Source of the DNA: JAJISK01 sp046759865
GTDB lineage: Archaea; Thermoplasmatota; Thermoplasmata; RBG-16-68-12; JAJISG01
Direction of reading: 5' to 3'
Length of the DNA: 12,789 nucleotides
NCBI GenBank assembly: GCA_046759865.1
Contig: JBHIDB010000030.1
Coordinates: forward strand, 1-12,789
The notes below the pieces were generated by a model, which saw only the letters and a program-made list of their open reading frames with translations, did no database searches and was not told the origin of the DNA. Both the position numbers and the translations under genes were made by a program. Shown in pieces: positions 1 through 6,180 of this stretch; position 1 is the first letter of the stretch, and each line of letters opens with the position of its first letter.

Positions 1-836
1 CGAAGAACCTCGTGGACCCCGTCGTCGAGCCGGAGTCTTGGGAGTTGGTCGTGGACGGCCTCGTCTCGACGCACCAGTCGCACACCTACGCCGAGCTCCA
101 GGCCCGGGCTGACGCGGAGGAGCACATCACCCTGGAGTGCGTGAGCAACGAGGTCGGAGGCGACCTGATCAGCACCGCCCGCTGGGAGGGGCTTCGTCTG
201 GCCGACCTGCTTCGGGACGCCGGTCCCGAGCCTCAGGCGGATTGGGTCGCCTTCACGTGCGCCGATGACTACACGGTGGCGATCCCGCGGGCGAAGGCCG
301 AGGAGGCAACCACGCTGGTGGCCCTGGGGATGAACGGCATCGCCCTTCCTGCGAATCACGGCTTCCCCGCGCGGGCCGTGGTGCCGGACCTGTACGGGAT
401 GTTCTCGGCCAAGTGGCTGACGCGCATCACCCTCCTCGAAGGCGAATTTCTGGGATTCTGGCAGCGGAAGGGATGGACGAATCGCGGGGACGTGCGCCCC
501 AAGGCCCTCATCGCTACCCCCGCTCCCGACGCGGTCGTCACCGCACCCGTAAGCCTGGGAGGTGTGGCCTTTTCCGGCTCGAAGGGGGTCTCCCGCGTCG
601 AGGTCAGTACGGACGGCGGGAGGACCTGGTCGGCCGCCACCCTCCGGACGCCCCCATTGTCCCAGCTCACCTGGGTGCTCTGGACCTTCGACTGGATTCC
701 TCCCGCCGGCGGCTCCCACCAGATCATGGCCCGCCTCGTGGACGGGAGCGGCCAGCCCCAGGAACCGGCGTCTTCGGGTCCTTTCCCCAACGGCGCCTCC
801 GGGTACGATGCCATCGTCCTCCACGTTTCCGGCTGA
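1..836 (+). CDS. Molybdopterin-dependent oxidoreductase, sulfite oxidase/YedY-like (5' partial)
   Basis: This is the C-terminal part of a sulfite-oxidase-family molybdenum enzyme. The reading frame is open to the left edge (codons for KNLVDPVVEP), so the GTG at 12 is probably internal and the N-terminus lies outside the window. Numbering from that GTG, residues 1-145 are the Mo-pterin fold. It contains TLECVSNEVGG with Cys43, the position of the Mo-ligating cysteine in the family, and HGFPARAVVPDLYGMFSAKW (about 116-135). Residues about 165-274 form the Ig-like Mo-oxidoreductase dimerisation domain, with the typical VEVSTDGGRTW stretch. Members oxidise or reduce small S, N or O compounds; the substrate cannot be told here. 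Many archaeal and bacterial relatives carry an N-terminal membrane or signal segment, which would be off the window. The family call is firm; the role is open. Confidence 0.9.
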   Translation, partial: KNLVDPVVEPESWELVVDGLVSTHQSHTYAELQARADAEEHITLECVSNEVGGDLISTARWEGLRLADLLRDAGPEPQADWVAFTCADDYTVAIPRAKAEEATTLVALGMNGIALPANHGFPARAVVPDLYGMFSAKWLTRITLLEGEFLGFWQRKGWTNRGDVRPKALIATPAPDAVVTAPVSLGGVAFSGSKGVSRVEVSTDGGRTWSAATLRTPPLSQLTWVLWTFDWIPPAGGSHQIMARLVDGSGQPQEPASSGPFPNGASGYDAIVLHVSG

Positions 837-850
837 GATTCCGGGACCGG

Positions 851-861
851 CAACCCTTAAG
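851..861 (+). promoter_or_regulatory. TATA-like box for the 889 gene
   Basis: The sequence CAACCCTTAAG has its AT core at 857-860, about 30 bases before the ATG at 889. At the usual archaeal spacing, transcription would start around 884-889 and give an almost leaderless mRNA. The same CCTTAA-type box recurs before the genes starting at 4127 and 9401. Confidence 0.55.
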
Positions 862-888
862 AGCTCGCCCTCCTAGAACGAGCCGTCC

Positions 889-1206
889 ATGATGCCCAGC
901 GGCCCGCGCGAGTTTCTCCTTCAGCAGATCGAGACCGGAGTCGGGTCCGCCCCGCCCGATGCCATCGCGGATTGGCTTGAGGGGAAGATGAGCATCGTGG
1001 ACATCCTCTTCGAGCCGAACCGGGAGTTCCTCGAAAACTTCAAGGATCAGGCCCTCGACGTCCTACGGAGCGTGTCGGGCGCCGACATTCGGGACGCGTG
1101 TCTGCGTGCCGCCCCCCACCTTGCCGACATCTGGTATTCGCCGGCGGCAACCGCCCGATTCGAGGGCGAGATCGCGATCATGACGCGGTTCGTCCGGGAC
1201 CTGTAG
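889..1206 (+). CDS. Small conserved-looking protein of unknown function
   Basis: A 105-residue soluble protein I do not recognise. It begins with a double ATG (889 and 892); the TATA-like box at 851-861 suits either. It is predicted mostly helical, with one cysteine (Cys71), an acidic middle (IVDILFEPNREFLENFKDQALDVL, written here as residues 36-59 in outline only: hydrophobic and acidic residues alternate) and a C-terminal stretch FEGEIAIMTRFVRDL. There is no signal peptide, membrane segment or known catalytic motif. It lies 52 bases after the Mo enzyme and 51 bases before the DsbA/methyltransferase fusion, each with its own promoter-like box, so a functional link is only possible. Codon third positions are strongly G/C like the neighbours, which supports it being a real gene. 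Confidence 0.75.
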   Translation: MMPSGPREFLLQQIETGVGSAPPDAIADWLEGKMSIVDILFEPNREFLENFKDQALDVLRSVSGADIRDACLRAAPHLADIWYSPAATARFEGEIAIMTRFVRDL

Positions 1207-1220
1207 CTCGCGGCCGCGCG

Positions 1221-1227
1221 GTTTATG
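1221..1227 (+). promoter_or_regulatory. TATA-like box and start choice for the 1258 gene
   Basis: GTTTATG lies about 34 bases before the ATG at 1258. The in-frame ATG at 1225 lies inside this box, so it would not be on the transcript. The run GAGGGGAG (1247-1254) just upstream of 1258 is a good ribosome-binding site, which decides for the later start. Confidence 0.5.
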
Positions 1228-1257
1228 TCCTCTCCGACCCTCCACCGAGGGGAGACC

Positions 1258-2925
1258 ATGGGAGAAACGGCATCTGCCCCGATACGCATCGTTCACTTCG
1301 CCGATCCTTGGTGTTGGTGGTCGTGGGGGTTGGAGCCAGTCCTCCGGCGCCTGAACGAGGTGTATGGGGACTACGTCGAAATCGTCTATCGAATGGGGGG
1401 CATCTTCGACGACATCGACGATTGGCGGAGCCACTACGGGGTGAATGAGGAGTCCACGGTCACCTGGGTCCAGGAGTCGGTCGGAATCACGGGAAACCCC
1501 GTGGAGGCCGACTACTATCGGAAGACGGGATGCACCAGCACCTACCCGGCCTGTCTCGCCTTCAAGGCCGCCGAGAACCAGGATCCTCACAGGGCAGAAC
1601 GCTACTTCCGACGGCAGATGGAGGCCTTCCAGGTCGAGGCCCGCCCCGCGACGGAAGGAGAGCTTATCCGCCTGGCGGAGGACGTGGGTTTGGATGGAAA
1701 GCGGCTGCTCCACGACATGTACGCACCCGCGGTCAAGGAGGCGTTCCTGCGGGACATGGAGGCCATGCGGAGCGAGAAGGTGAACTTCCTGAGCCTTCTC
1801 ATCGAGGCGGACGGCCAACGGAGAGTCAAGGGGGAGGTGTTCACGGCCGGCCCCTACGAGGAGGAGATCGACCGGATGGTCCCCGGTCTGCCAAAACGGG
1901 ACCCCGCCGACATCCTGGAGTACCTGGAGAAGGTGGAAGGCCATCTCCTCTCGGCCCGCGAGATCGCCGAGGTGTTCCGCATCTCGGAGGAGGACGCCAA
2001 GGCCCGACTCGACAAGCTGGCCGCCGTCGGCTTCCTCCAACCCCAATCCTTCGACTTCGCACCCTTCTGGAAGGCGAAGCCTGTGGAGGCGGAGACGCTT
2101 CCCCTGGACGTCGTCCGGATTTCCCACGTCCCCCCCGAGGCCCAGATCGAGTCCACGGCTGACCTGACCCCCATCGTGACCGCCGCGGTCCAGAACCTCT
2201 ACACGGAAGTCGCCACCCGACCGGGGAAGGAGTACCACTTTCCTCTTGGACAGGAGGCATTGGCCTACGTGGGATACCCCGCTGAGGACGTGAAACGCCT
2301 GCCGCCCGCGGCCGTGGAATCCTTCGCAGGCGTGGGGTACCCCTTCGTCGCCGACGTGATTCACGAGGGAGATACGGTCCTGGACATCGGCTCGGGCTCC
2401 GGGACGGACGTCCTCTACGCCGCCCTCAAGGTAGGATCGACGGGCAAGGTATACGGCCTCGATATCACCCCCGCGATGCTGGAAAAGGCACGGCAGAACG
2501 CCAAGGCGATGCACGCCCACCACGTCGTGATCCTCGAGGGGAACGCCATGGAGATCCCCCTCCCCGACGCCTCCGTGGACGTGGTCACGAGCAACGGGGT
2601 CCTGAACCTGGTGCCCGAGAAGGAGGCGGCCTTCCGGGAGATTGCACGGGTTCTCAAGCCGGGCGGCCACCTGCAGGTGGCGGACATCATCGTCCAAGAG
2701 GATGTCGGGGCGGTGTGCGGCCTCAATCCCCAGCTGTGGGCCGACTGCATCGGCGGCGCGGCCGTGGAGACGGAGTACATGGAGACCATCGAACGGACGG
2801 GCTTCGTCGACATCCAGATCCTGAAGCGTCTCGACTACTTCTCTCAGAGCTCCTCGGACGCCACCAGACGGATCACGAGGACTTTTGGCGCGGAGAGCGT
2901 CGCGTTGACCGCACGGCGACCCTAG
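1258..2925 (+). CDS. DsbA-like / winged-helix / ArsM-like methyltransferase fusion
   Basis: A 555-residue three-part protein. Residues about 10-215 are a DsbA/FrnE/SpxH-like thioredoxin fold. It has FADPWCWWSWGLEPVLRRL with a single active-site cysteine (Cys19, CWWS rather than CxxC) and GCTSTYPACLAFKAA (Cys92, Cys99). Residues about 225-265 look like a winged helix (LSAREIAEVFRISEEDAKARLDKL). Residues about 300-555 are a class I SAM methyltransferase most like arsenite methyltransferase ArsM: motif I VLDIGSGSGTD (374-384), motif II acidic Asp402, then DASVDVVTSNGVLNL and RVLKPGGHLQVADI. The usual GCGNP of ArsM is GVGYP here (Val359), and the C-terminal arsenic cysteine is not seen. Only Cys497 in WADCIGGA is kept. 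The substrate may therefore not be trivalent arsenic. The ATG at 1258 is preferred to 1225 on TATA and RBS grounds. Domain calls are firm; function is inference. Confidence 0.85.
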   Translation: MGETASAPIRIVHFADPWCWWSWGLEPVLRRLNEVYGDYVEIVYRMGGIFDDIDDWRSHYGVNEESTVTWVQESVGITGNPVEADYYRKTGCTSTYPACLAFKAAENQDPHRAERYFRRQMEAFQVEARPATEGELIRLAEDVGLDGKRLLHDMYAPAVKEAFLRDMEAMRSEKVNFLSLLIEADGQRRVKGEVFTAGPYEEEIDRMVPGLPKRDPADILEYLEKVEGHLLSAREIAEVFRISEEDAKARLDKLAAVGFLQPQSFDFAPFWKAKPVEAETLPLDVVRISHVPPEAQIESTADLTPIVTAAVQNLYTEVATRPGKEYHFPLGQEALAYVGYPAEDVKRLPPAAVESFAGVGYPFVADVIHEGDTVLDIGSGSGTDVLYAALKVGSTGKVYGLDITPAMLEKARQNAKAMHAHHVVILEGNAMEIPLPDASVDVVTSNGVLNLVPEKEAAFREIARVLKPGGHLQVADIIVQEDVGAVCGLNPQLWADCIGGAAVETEYMETIERTGFVDIQILKRLDYFSQSSSDATRRITRTFGAESVALTARRP

Positions 2926-2963
2926 CGATCGGCTCCCATCCCTCCGGACTGGCCCTTCCATCC

Positions 2964-3710
2964 CTAAGGGGACCGGCGGAGCGCCGTAAGGATCGCGTTT
3001 TCGCTGCGCAGCACGCCCTCGGGTATCCGCAATGCGGTCAATCGTTGTTGAATCTCCGCCCGCGTATCCTCGGGAAGGGCCGCATAGGCCTTCTCCCTCC
3101 CCTGGACCAGGCGCTCGAGGAGCTCCTCCTCGGTGTCGTAGTACGTGTGGATCTCGAACTCCTCCTCCCCCAGCAAGTCAAACATTCCCGCGTAGAGGGT
3201 CGTGTGCTCCAAGGCGAACCGCGCGTCGGACGGTAGGGCGCTCCCTTCGTCCATGACGAGGTCCTGCCGCTGCCCCGTGATCAGGTACGTGATGGCGCCA
3301 CGGGCAAAGGGCTGGTAGAGGGAAGGCTGGAGGTTGACGAGGTACCCCTCCGGCCGAAGGACCCGCCACGCTTCGTGGAGGGCGTCCTTCATGTTGGAGA
3401 CGGAGGCCATGCAGCAGAGGGACCAGGAGAAGAACACGACGTCGAAGGCCCCGTCGTGGAAGGGAAGGTCCTCCCCTGCACCGACGCCGAGGGTCATGCG
3501 CCGACGAAGGGCGGGGGATGTGAGGCTCCACCCGCGGACGACGTCGTCCTCCACTGGGTCCAAGCCGAAAGCCTCCTTCGCAACCGTCGCCAGGCGGGCC
3601 GTCAGTCGCCCCTCGCCGCATCCCACGTCCAGAACCCGCGCACCCTCCAGGGAGACGAAACGGCGGGTCGCTCGGATCTCGGAGCCTTCCGGGTCGATGC
3701 GTCGTCCCAT
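2964..3710 (-). CDS. Class I SAM-dependent methyltransferase
   Basis: A 248-residue methyltransferase. Motif I is VLDVGCGEG (26-34). An acidic residue ending strand 2 is in FGLDP (Asp51), and the motif IV region is GAFDVVFFSWSLCC (87-100). WRVLRPEGYLVNLQPS follows, a typical post-motif of UbiE/COQ5-like enzymes. The C-terminal third (about 165-248) is charged and helical and may be the substrate cap. The substrate is unknown. A GTG at 3731 is in frame, but the TATA-like box at 3750-3757 places transcription start near 3727, so the ATG at 3710 is preferred; GAGAGG precedes it. It converges on the fusion gene (38 bases between stops) and is divergent from the small gene at 3832. Confidence 0.85.
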   Translation of the reverse strand: MGRRIDPEGSEIRATRRFVSLEGARVLDVGCGEGRLTARLATVAKEAFGLDPVEDDVVRGWSLTSPALRRRMTLGVGAGEDLPFHDGAFDVVFFSWSLCCMASVSNMKDALHEAWRVLRPEGYLVNLQPSLYQPFARGAITYLITGQRQDLVMDEGSALPSDARFALEHTTLYAGMFDLLGEEEFEIHTYYDTEEELLERLVQGREKAYAALPEDTRAEIQQRLTALRIPEGVLRSENAILTALRRSP

Positions 3711-3749
3711 CGAAACCTCTCGCGTCCGCACAAACCAATCCCGCTCGCG

Positions 3750-3757
3750 ATAAAAAG
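3750..3757 (-). promoter_or_regulatory. TATA-like box for the minus-strand methyltransferase
   Basis: On the minus strand this reads CTTTTTAT, centred about 43 bases before the ATG at 3710 and 26 bases before a predicted start near 3727. It forms a divergent promoter region with the box at 3801-3809. Confidence 0.5.
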
Positions 3758-3800
3758 GGTCGTGGAGCGAGATTTGCCGGCTCAGCGCAACCTGGAAAAA

Positions 3801-3809
3801 CGCTTAATG
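3801..3809 (+). promoter_or_regulatory. TATA-like box for the leaderless 3832 gene
   Basis: CGCTTAATG follows an A-rich stretch (GGAAAAA), as expected for a BRE/TATA pair. Its centre is about 26-27 bases before the GTG at 3832, so the mRNA would start at or next to the start codon. Confidence 0.5.
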
Positions 3810-3831
3810 AGTCCTCCTTTATGAGCACCGT

Positions 3832-4047
3832 GTGAACAAATCGGACCGGGAACTTCTCACGGGGATGGGGAACTGCTACGAGGTCTGTGGAGAGGACTTT
3901 GCGGAGACGGTCCGGATGGTGTCGAGCGCCCGGGGCCTCACCCCGGAAGTAGTGGTGGCCCGATTGAATCGGATTCGGGAGGAATTTGGGGATACGGAGA
4001 GCTACCAGATCCTGCGGGCGCGGCTCCCGGAGCAATTCCCCTTCTAA
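3832..4047 (+). CDS. Small CxxxC protein of unknown function
   Basis: A 71-residue protein starting at GTG 3832. An ATG at 3821 is out of frame and stops after four codons, and the TATA-like box at 3801-3809 fits a leaderless GTG start. It contains GNCYEVCGED (Cys15, Cys19). A helix-turn-helix-like stretch follows (SARGLTPEVVVARLNRIREEF, described here as residues 32-52), ending in LPEQFPF. There are no membrane segments. Two cysteines alone would not bind zinc without a partner or dimer. The next gene starts 79 bases downstream on the same strand with its own TATA-like box. I do not recognise the family. High third-position GC supports coding. Confidence 0.7.
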   Translation: MNKSDRELLTGMGNCYEVCGEDFAETVRMVSSARGLTPEVVVARLNRIREEFGDTESYQILRARLPEQFPF

Positions 4048-4077
4048 CCCTACGATTCCAGGCCCAGGCGCCGAGTC

Positions 4078-4086
4078 AACCTTAAG
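4078..4086 (+). promoter_or_regulatory. TATA-like box for the 4127 gene
   Basis: AACCTTAAG is centred about 45 bases before the GTG at 4127, giving a predicted leader of about 19 bases. That leader holds the ribosome-binding site GGGGAG at 4114-4119, 7 bases before the GTG. Confidence 0.5.
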
Positions 4087-4126
4087 GCCGGTTCGGGCGT
4101 ATCTCAGCCTCCTGGGGAGCATTATC

Positions 4127-5014
4127 GTGCGGTGCGTCGTCTGCGGCCGGTCCTTTGGGACCTATCTTGCCATGGCCCGTCACTTCCTCAAACAGGCGGA
4201 GGCCAGCGATCCCCCTCATGTCATGTGGTTGAACCGCAACGTCACGAAGCAGAAGGTCGCCGAACCGGAGTTGGCCGAACGACTCGAAGCGTTCGCCACC
4301 GATGAGACCAACCTGGCTTCCTGGATGAAGCGGACCTTCATTCGAAGGTTCTACGGCGTGAACCCCCACCCCTTCGTCCTGGCCCTTCAGCGGCCGACCC
4401 GCGCCACTCTCCTCGGGTACGTGGTGGAGCACCAGCACTTCCTCCGCCAGTGGGTGCGCTCAGCCGCCAGCGTCATCGCGAAGACCGACCGGCGGGACGT
4501 GACCCTCTACGAGATCGACAACATCGTCACCGAGTTCGGCGGCCAGGAACCCGACGCGCCGGCCCACTACGAGCTTCTCCTCCGGATGGGGGAGGCCCTG
4601 GGCCTCCCGCGGGAGGCGGTCCTGTCTACGAGCCCGCTGCCGCGGACGAAGCAGGCGTTGAACTTCTGGGCCAAGCTGGCAGAGCGAGGGCACTGGGTTG
4701 AGATCATGGCGGCCATGCACGGCCTCGAGCTCATCGCGAACCGCGACCTCGTGGAGGAGGGGGCTACCCTCCACTATTTCGACCCCGCGATTCTCAAGGA
4801 CAAAGCGGTCCCGCAGGCGGCGAAGGACTTCCTGCGGGAGGGGTACGAGGCCGACGTGGCCCATTCCGAGGAGGCCCTGGCGCTGGTGGAGAAGTACGCG
4901 AAGGAGTTCGGACTGGAGGATCGCGTACGAGCCGCCTACCTCCAATCCTTGGACGCCTTCGATGGTTACTTAAATGCCCGGCTCGAGCGAGGCAAGGACT
5001 ATGAAAGCGCCTGA
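4127..5014 (+). CDS. C2H2-like zinc finger fused to a heme-oxygenase-like (TenA/PqqC/CADD-type) domain
   Basis: A 295-residue protein. The open frame extends back to 3986, but GTG 4127 with its RBS and TATA-like box is the likely start. Residues 3-19 match the first half of a C2H2 finger exactly (CVVCGRSF, then an aliphatic residue, then His19: C-x2-C-x3-F-x5-M-x2-H). The next histidine is distant (His31). Residues about 60-295 form an all-helical heme-oxygenase-like fold. It contains EHQHFLRQW (101-109), IVTEFGG with Glu136, AHYELLLRMGEALGL with His147, HGLELIAN with Glu201, and EADVAH with Asp243 and His246. These resemble the E-H-E-(H)-D-H metal site of HDO enzymes such as CADD; the position of the fourth ligand is Gly239. 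Such folds do diiron oxygenase, PqqC-like or thiaminase-like chemistry. Which one applies here is unknown. It overlaps the next gene by 14 bases. Confidence 0.8.
   Translation: MRCVVCGRSFGTYLAMARHFLKQAEASDPPHVMWLNRNVTKQKVAEPELAERLEAFATDETNLASWMKRTFIRRFYGVNPHPFVLALQRPTRATLLGYVVEHQHFLRQWVRSAASVIAKTDRRDVTLYEIDNIVTEFGGQEPDAPAHYELLLRMGEALGLPREAVLSTSPLPRTKQALNFWAKLAERGHWVEIMAAMHGLELIANRDLVEEGATLHYFDPAILKDKAVPQAAKDFLREGYEADVAHSEEALALVEKYAKEFGLEDRVRAAYLQSLDAFDGYLNARLERGKDYESA
4966..4975 (+). promoter_or_regulatory. Internal TATA-like box for the 5001 gene
   Basis: TTACTTAAAT sits inside the 3' end of the upstream coding region, centred about 29 bases before the ATG at 5001. Transcription would start around 4998. 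It is an unusually AT-rich island in GC-rich coding sequence, which favours a real promoter. Confidence 0.5.
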
Positions 5015-5300
5015 GGCGGCCTGTGCCCTCTGCAACTCCGAGTGGGGCGACCACTGGGAGGAAATCGACGGCGAGCGGATGTTCTTCTGCTGCTGGGTGT
5101 GTGCCCGGGCGTTCGACAACGTGGTCCAGGAGGTGAAACGGCGGACCGGCTGGGATGCCCTCGACGAGATCCGGATCGAAGGGGACTATCGCGGTCGGGA
5201 GTGTGCGGCAGTACGGGGCGAGGAAGCCTACCGCTTCCGCCTTCGGTTTGACCCCGAGAACGGGGAGCTCCTCACCTTCGAACCACTAGCCTCGGTCTAG
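5001..5300 (+). CDS. Ta0938-like zinc-finger protein
   Basis: A 99-residue protein. An in-frame TTG-type start at 4974 lies within the TATA-like box, so ATG 5001 is taken as the start. It has CALCNSEWGDHWEE (CxxC) and FFCCWVCARAFDNV (CCxxC), giving four or five cysteines spaced like a treble-clef or TRASH-type zinc site. These are followed by VKRRTGWDALDEIRIEGDYR and a beta-rich C-terminus (YRFRLRFDPENGELLTFEP). From memory this resembles the small zinc protein Ta0938 of Thermoplasma, whose function is unknown; that match needs a profile search. It overlaps the end of the zinc-finger/HDO-like gene, so the two probably act in the same process. No signal peptide or membrane segment is seen. Confidence 0.8.
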   Translation: MKAPEAACALCNSEWGDHWEEIDGERMFFCCWVCARAFDNVVQEVKRRTGWDALDEIRIEGDYRGRECAAVRGEEAYRFRLRFDPENGELLTFEPLASV

Positions 5301-5376
5301 CGCTCACGCCGCCCAATGAGACGTAGGCGTGATGGAAGGCCGGCCCAGGTCGTCCTGAGTCGAGTCCCTAAGGTCC

Positions 5377-5754
5377 CTACTCCTCTTGCGGCGCTGACTT
5401 CCAGATCGCCAGGGTGGTGCCCTCGGGATCTTTGAAGACGGAGAACCAGCCCTGTCCAGGCACTTCCGTGGTGGGAACGAGGATCTCGCCTCCCGCCGCC
5501 TCGATCTCCTTCGCCTTTGCGTCGACGTCCTCCACGAGGATGTAGTTCAGGGCCCCTTGCGCGTACTGACCCTCCTGCGGAACGTAGAGGCCTCCGCCAG
5601 GGGGGTTTGCTGTCTCGAACAGGGTGTAGTCCATCTCGGGAACGTCCTGAAACGTCCATCCAAAGAGGTCCCCATAGAACTTCTTCGCACGGTCCGTGTC
5701 CTTGACGGGAAATTCTACGTGAACGATACTTCCGGGTTTTGGTGCTTCTGCCAA
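5377..5754 (-). CDS. VOC family (glyoxalase/bleomycin-resistance fold) protein
   Basis: A 125-residue single-domain vicinal-oxygen-chelate protein. It opens with IVHVEFPVKDTDRAKKFYGD, whose His12 is at the usual first metal position, then FGWTFQDVP. The second module has LVEDVDAKAKEIEAAGGEI, GQGWFSVFKDPEGTTLAIWK. The usual terminal glutamate of metal-binding members is not clear. Members include dioxygenases, glyoxalases and binding proteins; no substrate can be assigned. The start is TTG 5754, supported by AAGGAGGAG at 5762-5770 (7-base spacing) and a TATA-like box at 5792-5800. The gene converges on the Ta0938-like gene with 76 bases between stops. Confidence 0.85.
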   Translation of the reverse strand: MAEAPKPGSIVHVEFPVKDTDRAKKFYGDLFGWTFQDVPEMDYTLFETANPPGGGLYVPQEGQYAQGALNYILVEDVDAKAKEIEAAGGEILVPTTEVPGQGWFSVFKDPEGTTLAIWKSAPQEE

Positions 5755-5791
5755 GCTACCTCTCCTCCTTGGCCCGATTCACTTCGGGGTC

Positions 5792-5800
5792 CCTATTAAG
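5792..5800. promoter_or_regulatory. TATA-like box readable on both strands
   Basis: CCTATTAAG reads CTTAATAGG on the minus strand. On the minus strand it lies about 26 bases before the RBS of the VOC gene. On the plus strand it is about 27 bases before the ATG at 5824. It could drive divergent transcription; the minus-strand use is the better supported. Confidence 0.4.
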
Positions 5801-5823
5801 TGTTCGGTGGGGGGTCGGTGAAA

Positions 5824-6180
5824 ATGGACGGTCTCCATTCCCTCGGCCTGTGGACCGGTGCCCCAGATCTCATTCCCCTGGTCTTGGCTCCTCTGTTCCT
5901 GGCGGGTCCCTGGCCGGATACGCCCAATCGTGGTTCAGCGAGACCCACGTCACACGGGAGATGGCTGCCCTCGCTCCGGCGCGCAGCGGCGACGGCGTTA
6001 AGCGGGAGGTTCCGCAATCGTAGGCTGGGGCCGCGGGCCCGAGGCCCCGGAGAGCAGGGCGAAGAACGCCACGGCCTGGAAAATCCACACGAAAGGAAGG
6101 ATAAAGAAGCCGATTGCCGGCGCGAAGCGCGGAACCCTAAAAACCCTTGGAGTCGGAGCTACGGACTCTGCTCCGCCTAG
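5824..6180 (+). CDS. Doubtful ORF with promoter-like start region
   Basis: A 118-codon frame starting at an ATG that has a TATA-like box 27 bases upstream and GGTGA just before it. The first 35 residues are hydrophobic (SLGLWTG, LIPLVLAPLFLAGPW) and could be a signal or membrane segment. The rest is rich in Arg, Gly and Pro without a recognisable fold, and third-position GC falls. The second half lies antisense to a more convincing hydrophobic minus-strand ORF (5998-6114). I cannot name a family. It may be a short membrane peptide whose true end has been lost, or non-coding. This is the only content I see in the gap between 5755 and 6176 besides the minus-strand micro-ORF. Confidence 0.2.
   Translation: MDGLHSLGLWTGAPDLIPLVLAPLFLAGPWPDTPNRGSARPTSHGRWLPSLRRAAATALSGRFRNRRLGPRARGPGEQGEERHGLENPHERKDKEADCRREARNPKNPWSRSYGLCSA
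5998..6114 (-). CDS. Possible membrane micro-protein without a canonical start codon
   Basis: A minus-strand frame ending at TAA 5998 encodes one hydrophobic helix (GFFILPFVWIFQAVAFFALL) followed by a short polar tail. Third codon positions are almost all G or C through the helix, which favours real coding. No ATG, GTG or TTG lies at the front of the helix. A TATA-like box (GGTTTTTAGG, 6136-6145) predicts transcription start near 6115, directly at an in-frame ATC (6114). A GTG at 6090 would give only 30 residues and cut the helix. Either ATC is used, or the gene has lost its start. Confidence 0.3.
   Translation of the reverse strand: MGFFILPFVWIFQAVAFFALLSGASGPRPQPTIAEPPA

Noticed and set aside
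1225..1257. Earlier ATG start for the fusion protein
   Set aside because: The ATG at 1225 lies inside the TATA-like box. ATG 1258 has the ribosome-binding site.
1063..2961. Long 632-codon open frame on the minus strand opposite the fusion gene
   Set aside because: It is the antisense of a well-supported gene in GC-rich DNA. Its composition (His, Asp, Val, Gly and Leu-rich, no domain motifs) is typical of such shadows.
3178..4122. 314-codon minus-strand frame across the methyltransferase, divergent region and small gene
   Set aside because: It crosses two promoter regions and runs in another frame of the methyltransferase. Its C-terminal part is Pro/Arg/Gly-rich low-complexity translation.
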